From: Oscillospiraceae bacterium
GTDB taxonomy: Bacteria > Bacillota > Clostridia > Oscillospirales > Acutalibacteraceae
Length of the DNA: 40,528 nt
Direction of reading: 5' to 3'
NCBI GenBank assembly: GCA_009777055.1
Contig: WRMQ01000013.1
Location: 1-40,528 of the forward strand
The translations under genes and the position numbers were made by a program. The notes under the pieces were generated by a model. The model searched no databases. It saw only the letters and a list, made by a program, of their open reading frames with translations, and was not told where the DNA came from. Of this stretch, positions 17,677-25,313 are shown in pieces; the first letter of the stretch is position 1, and the number at the start of each line of letters is the position of its first letter.

Positions 17677-18894
17677 CAGCCCTTTTTCCAGTATCCGTAC
17701 AACATTGTCCGCGCAATCGGCGAACACACGGATTCTTGCCACGATTTTGGCGCGCTTCTTTTTGTTTTGCAGTGTTTTATAGCTGACGTTGAAGCCGCCG
17801 CCGAGCTTTTCCAGGGTGGTGACTTTGCCGTGCTGCTTCTCATATTCTTTTTGAAATTGCTGCTGTTTCTCGTCGTTGCCCTCGCTGCCAATCCAAAGCA
17901 TCCCCATGATTCTGTACTGCCGGTAAACCTCCTTCAGCCAGGCCATGTCCGGGTTGAGCTCCATGGCTTTTTCCAGAAAGCTGAAGCAGCACGAGCCGTT
18001 CGTCGCCAGCACGCAGACATAATTCGTGTAGTGCTCCCAAAGGCTGTCGTCAAACAGCGCGGGGTCGTCGAACTTGCCGCGCTCGATGTCGTTTGCCCAG
18101 GTGCGGAAGGCCCGCGCGCCGAAGACGTACTCCTCCGTTGCTCCCGTGAGCAGTTCCGGCAGCCTCGCGATGGCGTCGCGGTAGAGCAGCGCCAGAGAAA
18201 CCTCGCGCGTTTTTTCGCCCACAAAAATCAAATCAAAGCGGTCCACACAAAATTTGCGGTCCCCTTCCCAGACCTCGCGTTCCTCGATGAAACGGTCAAG
18301 GCCCAGGGTCAGGCGTTTGGGTTCGGCCCACTCATGGGCGTAATACAGCAGCGCCCCGTCCTCATAGCCGACGATCACGCCTTCGCACGCGCTGTTGATC
18401 ACCGGCACACCCCGGTCGATGCTGTCCGCGATCTTTTTCAGATAACGCGCCCGGTCGGCTAACACTTCTTCTTCCGTCACATATTCGCAGGCATAGCCCA
18501 CCTGGCCGAACACCCATTTGGCGTAGTCCGGCCCCATGAAATACGCCGAAATTGCGCACTTATTCGGGTTGTGCGCACCCTTTGGGTAAAACTGCGTGAA
18601 GATGTCGCCCGTGAGACCGGCGAAGAACCAGTAGTCATAGTCCGTCTCACCCAGGCACTCCATGGCAAAGCGCGCGCAGCCGTTGAACCAGTAGTTCTCC
18701 CCGGACATATCCCTGTTCAGGGGATGGCTGACCGGGATGACGCCGCTGCCGCCGGAGGATGACGTGGCTTGTGAAGCACCGCCCTCCCCGGTCTGGCGCT
18801 GCGCCTGCGCCTGCGCCATGCTCACAATCTCCGGTTTCTTCTTCGGGCTATAGCTTTCGGGCTGCTGGCCGGGCTTTTTCGCGGGTTCGCTCAT
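17674..18894 (-). CDS. tagged protein, papain/C39/BtrH-N-like fold (copy A)
   Basis: The 406-residue protein begins with the shared tag (residues 1-28, containing PESYSPKKKPEI), then a Ser/Gly/Gln-rich linker to about 55. The body resembles BtrH-N/C39-like cysteine-peptidase folds: a candidate nucleophile Cys in WFNGCARFAMECLG, then GVPVINSACEGVIVGYEDG. The His that normally precedes the VxGY strand is absent, so catalysis is doubtful. The C-terminal third is helical with Lys/Gln-rich stretches. The ATG at 18894 has GGAGG upstream and overlaps the previous gene's stop (ATGA). The 3' end abuts the pseudogene remnant and may have been reshaped by that deletion. Function unknown. Confidence 0.75.
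   Translation of the reverse strand: MSEPAKKPGQQPESYSPKKKPEIVSMAQAQAQRQTGEGGASQATSSSGGSGVIPVSHPLNRDMSGENYWFNGCARFAMECLGETDYDYWFFAGLTGDIFTQFYPKGAHNPNKCAISAYFMGPDYAKWVFGQVGYACEYVTEEEVLADRARYLKKIADSIDRGVPVINSACEGVIVGYEDGALLYYAHEWAEPKRLTLGLDRFIEEREVWEGDRKFCVDRFDLIFVGEKTREVSLALLYRDAIARLPELLTGATEEYVFGARAFRTWANDIERGKFDDPALFDDSLWEHYTNYVCVLATNGSCCFSFLEKAMELNPDMAWLKEVYRQYRIMGMLWIGSEGNDEKQQQFQKEYEKQHGKVTTLEKLGGGFNVSYKTLQNKKKRAKIVARIRVFADCADNVVRILEKGL
18811..18894 (-). repeat. N-terminal tag module, copy A
   Basis: 28 codons, MSEPAKK-PGQQP-ESYSPKKKPE-IVSMAQ. The + strand carries TTCGGGCTATAGCT, identical in all six copies, and TTCGCGGGTTCGCTCAT, identical in the five intact ones. Confidence 0.9.
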
Positions 18895-19397
18895 TTCGAT
18901 TCCTCCTTCACACGAATCGGCACATACTGGTCACACTGACCATACCCCATGGCTTCAAGCGCGCCCTGGGGATTGAAACAATGCCACATGGTATGCCGCC
19001 CCGCGCCCTCGTCCACGGCAAAGCAACCGCTTTTCTTCACCCATGTTTCGATCGTGCGCCAGGCACCCAGCGCGCCTTTTTCCGCGTCTTCTCCATTGCC
19101 CGCGTATGTGGCCACGCCATACAGCCCGCCGGGGAAATCGATCACGTCAAAGCCGCCTGTATCGGCGGGGGGGTCTGTCACAGCCAGGCCCCAGGCGATA
19201 CTCTTCGCCTCTTGGTCGTACCACATGAAATCACGCGTGTAAAACCGATCACGGCGCAGCTCGTCCTGCGCGTTCCACCATTTTTCGAAACGCCGGATTG
19301 TTTCATCTTTTTCGTCGGGGCATAAGCCCGACCATACCATCTTGCAGGCGGGCAGTTCAACAATACGCACGGCGTTGCGGTCTTTGTTCTTGATCAT
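18891..19397 (-). CDS. GyrI-like small-molecule-binding protein, untagged
   Basis: This 168-residue protein is a single GyrI-like/AraC effector-binding-type domain: RNAVRIVELPACKMVWSG at the start, RFYTRDFMWYD and GGFDVIDFPGGLYGVATY in the middle, then YGQCDQYVPIRVK as the closing strand. It is a clear paralog of the tagged gene upstream, which has RNAVRIIELPACKMVTSG and GGFDVIDFPGGLYAVAIS, but it starts directly at the domain with MIKNKDRNAV and has no tag. The ATG at 19397 overlaps the upstream stop (ATGA), and its stop overlaps the next start. Ligand unknown. Confidence 0.85.
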   Translation of the reverse strand: MIKNKDRNAVRIVELPACKMVWSGLCPDEKDETIRRFEKWWNAQDELRRDRFYTRDFMWYDQEAKSIAWGLAVTDPPADTGGFDVIDFPGGLYGVATYAGNGEDAEKGALGAWRTIETWVKKSGCFAVDEGAGRHTMWHCFNPQGALEAMGYGQCDQYVPIRVKEESK

Positions 19398-20074
19398 GCT
19401 TCATCTACCCCCTTGATCCGAATCGGGAAATACAAGTCCATTTGGCTGTATCCCATTATGTCCATAACCGCTGGCGGCGAGGTGATGTTGCCCAGACTGC
19501 GGCGCTTGTCCGTTTCTTCCAGGGCAAAGCAGCCGCTCTTTTTCACCCAATCCTGGATGCCGCTGTAAACTTTGTTATGGTCTTTTCCGTCGGCATCTAC
19601 GCTGATCGCCACGGCGTATAGCCCGCCGGGGAAGTCAATCACGTCAAAACCGCCGGTATCTTCGGGTGCGTCAGTCACGGCATAGCCCCACTCAAAACCG
19701 CCCTGTTCCCCAACGGCGCTATTTTTTTGAGGGGAAGGACTCCACATAAAGTCTCGCGGATAAAAAGCATCCGCGCGCGTCTTATCAAATGCGGTGAACC
19801 ATTCATGAAAGCGCATAAGCGCACCGCCCGGCGCAAATGCATCCTCGCCGCTAATGGGGCCGGAGGTGACCATCTTACAAGCGGGAAGTTCGATGATGCG
19901 CACTGCATTGCGGTCTTTTGCTCTGATGGTCGCGGGTGCGGGCTGGACGGCGGTCTTCCTATGGCTGGCCTCCTGCGCCATGCTCACAATCTCCGGCTTT
20001 TTCTTCGGGCTATAGCTCTCCGGCTGCCGCCCTTCATCTTCGATGAAGGTGGGTTTTTTCGCGGGTTCGCTCAT
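19394..20074 (-). CDS. tagged GyrI-like small-molecule-binding protein (copy B)
   Basis: The start was placed at the second ATG (20074), because AAGGAG is 9 bases from it but only 3 from the ATG at 20080. The 226-residue protein has the shared tag with a longer internal linker (TFIEDEGRQ inserted before PESYSPKKKPEI), a linker to about 50, then one GyrI-like domain (DRNAVRIIELPACKM, then FDVIDFPGGLYAVAIS, then YSQMDLYFPIRIKG). It is paralogous to the untagged downstream gene. The tag is therefore a detachable module placed before a complete domain. The start lies just beyond the previous gene's stop. Confidence 0.85.
   Translation of the reverse strand: MSEPAKKPTFIEDEGRQPESYSPKKKPEIVSMAQEASHRKTAVQPAPATIRAKDRNAVRIIELPACKMVTSGPISGEDAFAPGGALMRFHEWFTAFDKTRADAFYPRDFMWSPSPQKNSAVGEQGGFEWGYAVTDAPEDTGGFDVIDFPGGLYAVAISVDADGKDHNKVYSGIQDWVKKSGCFALEETDKRRSLGNITSPPAVMDIMGYSQMDLYFPIRIKGVDEA
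19973..20074 (-). repeat. N-terminal tag module, copy B (extended linker)
   Basis: 34 codons: MSEPAKK, an 11-residue variable linker, then ESYSPKKKPE-IVSMAQ. The two conserved halves flank a linker that varies in length between copies. Confidence 0.9.
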
Positions 20075-20080
20075 GCTCAT

Positions 20081-20686
20081 TTACTCCTTCGCTTTTATGG
20101 GGATGTAAATCTCCGCCTCACAATCGGGAGCGGTGTCTGTCAGATTTCTGTATGCCTCAAGATCGCCGGGAATGGCTTCGTTATACATGTACTCTTTAGA
20201 CGTATTGAGCCACTTGTAACCCGCACCTTCCGGGCCTCCAATCTGACCTCGTTCTTGTTCTACAAAAACGGCATAAAGACTTTCCGTTAGTTTTTTTGCA
20301 GCCAGGCCCTCCGGCACATAGTCGGTATCTGCTTCGACGCCCGCGAAGTAGTGTATATCGTCATAGCTGCCGGGCGTTGGACAATACCAATAACCAACCA
20401 TCCGCGCGGGCTGCGCCAGGCCCTGCATCCCACTCAATCGATCTTTGACCTTCTGATACAGCGCTTCGAGAGCGGAACCAAAATCGGAACTGAAATCAAT
20501 TTTGCTCTCAGCTCCCACAAGGGTAAAGCGCTTGCTGACGATGTTGGGCTCTATTGCCATTTTCTTGTTCCTCCTCAAAATTTTGTGACGGGTCTGCTCC
20601 GCCAAACTCACAATCTCCGGCTTCTTCTTCGGGCTATAGCTCTCCGGCTGCTGGTCTGGTTTTTGCTTCTTCGCGGGTTCGCTCAT
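20081..20686 (-). CDS. tagged GyrI-like small-molecule-binding protein (copy C)
   Basis: The start at ATG 20686 follows GGAGGAG; the ORF track's 12 extra residues lie inside the upstream gene. The protein has 201 residues. The tag is followed by a basic stretch (RHKILRRNKK), then a GyrI-like domain: KRFTLVGAESKIDF, the DDIHYFAGVEADTDYVPEG strand, KLTESLYAVFVEQ and the closing CEAEIYIPIKAK. It is more distant from copies B and the untagged paralog than those are from each other. Its start overlaps the upstream stop by four bases. Confidence 0.85.
   Translation of the reverse strand: MSEPAKKQKPDQQPESYSPKKKPEIVSLAEQTRHKILRRNKKMAIEPNIVSKRFTLVGAESKIDFSSDFGSALEALYQKVKDRLSGMQGLAQPARMVGYWYCPTPGSYDDIHYFAGVEADTDYVPEGLAAKKLTESLYAVFVEQERGQIGGPEGAGYKWLNTSKEYMYNEAIPGDLEAYRNLTDTAPDCEAEIYIPIKAKE
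20597..20686 (-). repeat. N-terminal tag module, copy C
   Basis: 30 codons, MSEPAKK-QKPDQQP-ESYSPKKKPE-IVSLAE. Closest to copy D in the linker. Confidence 0.9.
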
Positions 20687-21966
20687 TTTGACTCCTCCTC
20701 CAAAATCCCAATCATCGCGCACACAGCTTGATAGATATAATCGTCACACTCCTTGAGTTTTTGCAAGAGCAGCACGGCGGTTTCGCAAGTCCCCCATTCC
20801 ATTTGGTCGTAATATTTCTTCGACCAGTCGCGGGTTTCATAAAGGGCATGCAATTGCCACTGGCGCGTGTGGGATTGATCGCAGGCCCAGTCGATGAGCG
20901 TTTTGGGTGGCAAGCGCCGTGGGTCGCCGTGGCTCTTGCCTTTTGAGGCGATGAAGCTCGGGTCTTTCAGTTCCTCCCAAACAACATCGGCCCGCCATTC
21001 TGAAAAGAAGAGCGGGTTCTTCAGCTCGTCCCAAATCCAGTTCTGGTAGTTCTCCGGCTCCGGCTCCAGATATTCGTGCGTGCGGAAAGGCGCGGCAAAG
21101 TTGTGGCAAGTCCACGTGGTGCCTTTGTGAGCGTTTTCGAAGCGCTGCTTGAGTTCCTTGAGAGGTAACTCTTTCAGCTTCTCCCAGTAATTCTCGAATG
21201 CGCCGATATACGTGTCCCATATTTTTGCTTCCCGGTCGCAATCCATCACGCGTTTGACACGGCGCAGGCCGTCCAGCAGCGTATATTTGCGCGCGGCCCT
21301 GCCTGTAATCACATACACGCTTTCGATGTCACCCAACTTCGGCGCTTTCTTGGGCGGGTTCTGCGTGCCCTTTGGCTTCGGCATCAACAGCTTATTGCCG
21401 CTATAGCCTGTGATCACTCGAAAAGAGTCGCCCTTACCGTCGAGATAAACCGCGCTGTCTCTTTTCAGGCGAGCCAAAACAGGAAGGCCCTTGCTGATAG
21501 ATGTGCTGATTTGCTTCGCAACATCGCCTGTGTGCTTCTCAAAGGTATATCCGGCATAGCCTGTCAGGAACGCAAGCATGTCGTCCGTGTCGTAGATTTC
21601 CTGATATATCTCCGTTGGCACGTTGCCCCAGCCCCGCACGGAGGCCGAGCGGCCCGACACGGTGTCGAACAAGAAGAACAGCCGCTCCTGCTGCTGTTTT
21701 AGCACATCAGGGTCTCCGGCAAAATCCTCCAGGTACATATAAAGACTAGCGAAGCAGTTGGTGAAATCCATGTCGCGGAAGCCGGAAAACGCGTAGTCGA
21801 AATCAACGCGGGCACCGCCGCCCTCGCTTTTTACCATGTGGGCTTTGTCTAATTTTTTTGCTTGCATTGCCTGCTCTTGTGCCATGCTCACAATTTCCGG
21901 CTTTTTCTTCGGGCTATAGCTTTCCGGCTGTTGGTCTGGTTCTTGCTTCTTCGCGGGTTCGCTCAT
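20683..21966 (-). CDS. tagged protein, papain/C39/BtrH-N-like fold (copy D)
   Basis: The start at ATG 21966 has AAGGAGAG upstream, giving 427 residues. After the tag and a short linker, a first domain has DMDFTNCFASLYMYLED with a candidate nucleophile Cys, then TDDMLAFLTGYAGYTFEKH, then KGLPVLARL and SFRVITGYSGNKLL. This is the layout of the C39-like fold, but with Phe-Arg where the catalytic His is expected. The second half is Trp/Glu-rich and helical (NYQNWIWDELKNPLFFSEW) and is not recognised. It is translationally coupled to copy C (ATGA). It may be a ligand-binding pseudo-enzyme (inference). Confidence 0.72.
   Translation of the reverse strand: MSEPAKKQEPDQQPESYSPKKKPEIVSMAQEQAMQAKKLDKAHMVKSEGGGARVDFDYAFSGFRDMDFTNCFASLYMYLEDFAGDPDVLKQQQERLFFLFDTVSGRSASVRGWGNVPTEIYQEIYDTDDMLAFLTGYAGYTFEKHTGDVAKQISTSISKGLPVLARLKRDSAVYLDGKGDSFRVITGYSGNKLLMPKPKGTQNPPKKAPKLGDIESVYVITGRAARKYTLLDGLRRVKRVMDCDREAKIWDTYIGAFENYWEKLKELPLKELKQRFENAHKGTTWTCHNFAAPFRTHEYLEPEPENYQNWIWDELKNPLFFSEWRADVVWEELKDPSFIASKGKSHGDPRRLPPKTLIDWACDQSHTRQWQLHALYETRDWSKKYYDQMEWGTCETAVLLLQKLKECDDYIYQAVCAMIGILEEESK
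21877..21966 (-). repeat. N-terminal tag module, copy D
   Basis: 30 codons, MSEPAKK-QEPDQQP-ESYSPKKKPE-IVSMAQ. Confidence 0.9.
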
Positions 21967-21988
21967 AAAATGCACTCTCCTTTTAGGA

Positions 21989-23182
21989 TTATATTGTGAC
22001 AAGCAGTTCTTTCATCAGCGCGAGCGCCTTCTCATCGGCAGCCTTCATCACATCGATATACGCAGCGATTTTCTGGCGCGTTTTGAGCTTCATCAGGGCT
22101 TTGTTTTGCTTTTTGCCGCGCTCATAGCCGCCCAGTGCCTTAAAGACTTTCTCGTGAATCGTCGCGGCGATGATGCCGAATTGCTCGGCGATTTCGCCAT
22201 AGAGCGGCTGTTCCGGGTTTGCCTCAGCAAGCGCTCTGAAATATTTGCATGCGTTCTTGCGGCCATCAATCAGGCAGTCTGTCGCATCGCCCTGGCACAT
22301 CATCGCGATGGACTGGCCCCAGTCCGGCAGCGGCTCGAAGTCTTTCTCTTCAGCGGCAAGCAAAGCCTTTTTCCATGCGTCATAGGCAGCGGTGCCTTTG
22401 GCGTACTTGCCGTCCTGCCTGCCCTCGAGGGCGGCAATGGCATTTCGCAGAATTACTTTCGTATCAAAGCGCGGCCCGGTGATATCGCCCAGCGACATGA
22501 CGGCGACAAAATCTCCTTCGTCCCAATATTTATCGGTGATGAAATATCCTTCCTCGCCGAAGGTTTCTGTACCATCATGCTGGAACAGGCTCCAGCCCAG
22601 CAGCGCATCGCCGCCGTCCCGGTAGCCAGTGAGGATGCCCGCCTCGGCGGGGCCGATGGGGCCAAGGGATATCACAGGGCGGCCCATGTCAATCTGCTCA
22701 CAAACGAAAGTCTTGACGTCCTCTTTCGTGGCGTTGCCGGGAACCCCCCAGGGATTGTCCTCGCGCCAAAGCATTTTGAATTCGCGCCCCAGCGCCTTGA
22801 TGCCCAGCCGATAAGGCGTTGCCATGTCGCTGTATGCGTGGGCTATGTCCACGTTGCCGCCGTTCCAGTCTGTGGTGTCCCAAGCAAAACGGAACGCGCC
22901 GCCGCAAGCGACAATGGCATAGGTATAGTCCAGCTCGTCGCCAAGATAATCCGACACAGCCTTAAGGCAAATCGGGAATGGAGTAATGCCGCCGAACGCG
23001 CCGTAATACACCTTCGGCACACCGGGCAGGGTTTTCGGCGGTTCGCCGCCGCTGGTTACGTTTGTTTGCTGTTGTTCTATAGACATATTCTGCATTTCCT
23101 CCGCTAATTTCAGTATCTCCGGCTTCTTCTTCGGGCTATAGCTTTCCGGGGATTGGTTGGGCTTTTTCGCGGGTTCGCTCAT
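21989..23182 (-). CDS. tagged protein, papain/C39/BtrH-N-like fold (copy E, first gene of the run)
   Basis: The start at ATG 23182 gives 397 residues; the ORF track adds three. The tag is followed by a Gln/Thr/Gly linker (about 29-55) and a body with VYYGAFGGITPFPICLKAV (candidate Cys), then GGAFRFAWDTTDWNGG, GRPVISLGPIGP and AEAGILTGYRDGG. The layout matches C39/BtrH-N-like proteins often seen beside AraC regulators in Clostridia, but no His precedes the TGY strand. The C-terminal part is Lys-rich and helical. It heads the tagged run 100 bases after the phosphotransferase gene. It is the parent-like relative of the pseudogene at 17560-17676. Confidence 0.75.
   Translation of the reverse strand: MSEPAKKPNQSPESYSPKKKPEILKLAEEMQNMSIEQQQTNVTSGGEPPKTLPGVPKVYYGAFGGITPFPICLKAVSDYLGDELDYTYAIVACGGAFRFAWDTTDWNGGNVDIAHAYSDMATPYRLGIKALGREFKMLWREDNPWGVPGNATKEDVKTFVCEQIDMGRPVISLGPIGPAEAGILTGYRDGGDALLGWSLFQHDGTETFGEEGYFITDKYWDEGDFVAVMSLGDITGPRFDTKVILRNAIAALEGRQDGKYAKGTAAYDAWKKALLAAEEKDFEPLPDWGQSIAMMCQGDATDCLIDGRKNACKYFRALAEANPEQPLYGEIAEQFGIIAATIHEKVFKALGGYERGKKQNKALMKLKTRQKIAAYIDVMKAADEKALALMKELLVTI
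23099..23182 (-). repeat. N-terminal tag module, copy E
   Basis: 28 codons, MSEPAKK-PNQSP-ESYSPKKKPE-ILKLAE. The last six residues and the following MQNMSIEQQ match the decayed copy better than the other tags. Confidence 0.9.
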
Positions 23183-23282
23183 AAAATGCACGCTCCTTTA
23201 GTAAAAGTATAGCCCCATTTTAGCATGATTTTTCGCCGAAGTCTTGTCATTTCGTTTCATTTTTTGGTTTTGCAGTAGATTT

Positions 23283-24068
23283 TCAGCCAAAATCAGCCCA
23301 TGCTTTGAGCGCGCGCGACATCATTACTGTGTCATTCGCGACACCCTCAAGATAAAGCTTTTGCGGAAAGAACAGGCTCTCTGCCAGGGCGACACGGTAG
23401 TCCTCCAATAATGTTTCGAAGGCATAGCTCTTTATGTGCTTGGTCAGCCGTTCATAATAATGCTCCAACAGCGGCATAGCCTGCGCTTTTTCCGGGGCGA
23501 TGTGCAGGCCAAACAGCATCGATAAATCCTCGGCGGCAAGCCCCATGCGCACGGCTTCCAAGTCAACAAGCATCGTTTGGTTTTGCGGTTCTTTCGGCAA
23601 AAGAATATTGCCCGGATGCGCGTCCCCGTGAAGCACCGTTATGTTTTTTCCGGCATGAAAACGTGACTCTAATAGCTTCGGCATTTCCGTGCGAAAGCAG
23701 TTCAGCGCTTGCCGAAAGGCTTTGTCATCCATTTTGTGCGCTTTGCAGTAGGGCTTAATGCCCTTCTCCATTGCCTTGCAGTGCTGTGCAAAGTTTTTCG
23801 GATGATCCAACCGCCAAGGCAATCCCACTTTGCCGAACGCGTCATAGTTGTCCCAAAAAGCGATGTGCATATCCGCCAGCGTGTCCAGCATTTCGAGCGC
23901 ACGTCCCCAATCGGTGTTGCCGCTCACATATCGATCGCTGACATCCTCCAGCGTCAATGTGCTGTTTTGCGCGTCATAATGCAAAACCGGCGGCACAGGA
24001 ATCTTCGCGCCTGCCAGCAAACCGTATGCACGATACTCCGCTTCATTTGTCTGTTTTTTATAGGTCAC
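23283..24068 (-). CDS. aminoglycoside/choline kinase-like phosphotransferase with reduced N-lobe
   Basis: The 261-residue kinase-fold protein has the catalytic HGDAHPGNILLP (Brenner motif, about residue 140) and the metal-binding Asp in TMLVDLEAVRMGLAAEDLSMLF, both typical of the APH/choline kinase superfamily. It starts with GTG at 24068, with AAAGGGG six bases upstream, overlapping the AraC gene's end by 11 bases. The start lies about where the ATP-binding strand 3 lysine occurs (TYKKQTNEAEYRAY), so the usual first 40-60 residues of the N-lobe are missing. It may bind ATP poorly, or belong to a short subfamily. Substrate unknown; aminoglycoside resistance is not implied. Confidence 0.82.
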   Translation of the reverse strand: MTYKKQTNEAEYRAYGLLAGAKIPVPPVLHYDAQNSTLTLEDVSDRYVSGNTDWGRALEMLDTLADMHIAFWDNYDAFGKVGLPWRLDHPKNFAQHCKAMEKGIKPYCKAHKMDDKAFRQALNCFRTEMPKLLESRFHAGKNITVLHGDAHPGNILLPKEPQNQTMLVDLEAVRMGLAAEDLSMLFGLHIAPEKAQAMPLLEHYYERLTKHIKSYAFETLLEDYRVALAESLFFPQKLYLEGVANDTVMMSRALKAWADFG

Positions 24069-25302
24069 GTTGAACCCCTTTCGCGATCCTTACATAAATT
24101 TTCGCCCGGATATCCCGTTCATCAAAGCCGCCGCTGGCTTCATATACGGCAAATGGGGCAGCGGCGGGGGCAAGCCCCATGTCGCCCATCCACGCGGCTA
24201 GCACGGACGCATACACCCCGGCGTCGCCGCAGCAATCGCCCTCCAGCAGGGCGTACTCCCCGGCGGGGTGCGTGATGATCTCCAAACCGGGCGGCGCGTC
24301 AATCGCAGCCTGCAAGGCAATGCCACAAGCGTATATGTTTTTCTGCACAAGGCGCAGGCCCGGTTTTTCTTCCTGTGCTGTGGACACATAGAACTGCCGT
24401 GCGGACTGCGCCAGCCGTGGGTGCTCCGCCGTCAGGAAATCCATCACGGCTTTTGACGCGATTGTTTCGGCATCCTTGCCGGAGCGGCGCGCCGCCAAAA
24501 AGTGCATATCGCCGCATTGACACAGCTGGATTTTATGGAAGCCCGGCCTTTTTTGCACTGGCAGATATAATTGCAGGCGTTTGACCTGCCCGCTGCCATG
24601 AATATATTCCTCAAAATAGGGCGCGTCTGCCATGGAGAACATGCTGGTTTTCAGCCAGTCGTCATATAAATAATCCCACGCGGCGTTGATTTCGAGCTCA
24701 ATATTGGAACAGCTTGTTTTTGCGAATGTGCCCGTGAAAGCAGGCTGATCCGGATGATCGCTTTCAATATACAGTTCATAGCAAAGCTTGGAGCCGCGCT
24801 GCTGCCCATTGCGTCCAAAAATCCTGCCGCGATAGCCGGGCCGGGCGGCAAGCAGCCACGCCAGCGCGCGATCCTCCAGGCCCTTCAGGCGGCTATCGTA
24901 GTAGAGCAGGCGCTGCGTTGCCGGAATCGTTTCTGTTGAAATCGTTACAGTAAAATCCGGCTGACTCTCGCAAATGGGAAAGTAATATTCATCGCCGCTG
25001 GCCTTGTACCGCGTCGGCGTCAGGCCGGTGGCGGCTTTGACGCTCCGGCACAGCGCCTGCTGAGAGCCGAACCCGCATTGGTGCGCGATATCCAGCAATG
25101 GCGTGTCCGTGTGCTTGATCAATGCCAGCGCCGTTGACAACCGCCGTTTGCGCACGTATTCTTTCACGGAATGCCCGGTGGTGTCATAAAACTCCCGGTA
25201 TAACTGCGAACGCGAAAGCAGCCCGGCCTCGGCCAGACGATCCACACTGATGTCGTTTGCTATGTTCTGCTCCAGTTCGGCGAGCAGGGGTGTAAGTGGC
25301 AT
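24058..25302 (-). CDS. AraC-family transcriptional regulator with C-terminal GyrI-like effector region
   Basis: The 414-residue protein has an N-terminal AraC/XylS double helix-turn-helix at about 8-105 (ISVDRLAEAGLLSRSQLYREF, then LLDIAHQCGFGSQQALCRSV). The long C-terminal portion appears to hold two GyrI-like units (for example KRLQLYLPVQKRPGF and LEIITHPAGEYALLEG, ending IRAKIYVRIAKG). GyrI-like domains in AraC proteins bind small hydrophobic or cationic ligands. The regulator probably controls this cluster, whose members include stand-alone GyrI-like proteins. GGAGG lies six bases before the ATG. It is 11 bases downstream of the VOC gene and overlaps the phosphotransferase gene. Confidence 0.9.
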   Translation of the reverse strand: MPLTPLLAELEQNIANDISVDRLAEAGLLSRSQLYREFYDTTGHSVKEYVRKRRLSTALALIKHTDTPLLDIAHQCGFGSQQALCRSVKAATGLTPTRYKASGDEYYFPICESQPDFTVTISTETIPATQRLLYYDSRLKGLEDRALAWLLAARPGYRGRIFGRNGQQRGSKLCYELYIESDHPDQPAFTGTFAKTSCSNIELEINAAWDYLYDDWLKTSMFSMADAPYFEEYIHGSGQVKRLQLYLPVQKRPGFHKIQLCQCGDMHFLAARRSGKDAETIASKAVMDFLTAEHPRLAQSARQFYVSTAQEEKPGLRLVQKNIYACGIALQAAIDAPPGLEIITHPAGEYALLEGDCCGDAGVYASVLAAWMGDMGLAPAAAPFAVYEASGGFDERDIRAKIYVRIAKGVQRDL

Positions 25303-25313
25303 GGCATCCTCCG

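Noticed and set aside
17560-18462. 300-residue plus-strand ORF, also 22106-23107 plus strand
   Set aside because: Shadows of the tagged minus-strand genes; the tag motif, ribosome binding sites and ATGA overlaps fix the minus strand as coding.
23195-23240. Promoter directly in front of tagged copy E (TAAAAT and CTATACT on the minus strand)
   Set aside because: No acceptable -35 element at 16-18 bases from either; the run may be read from upstream.
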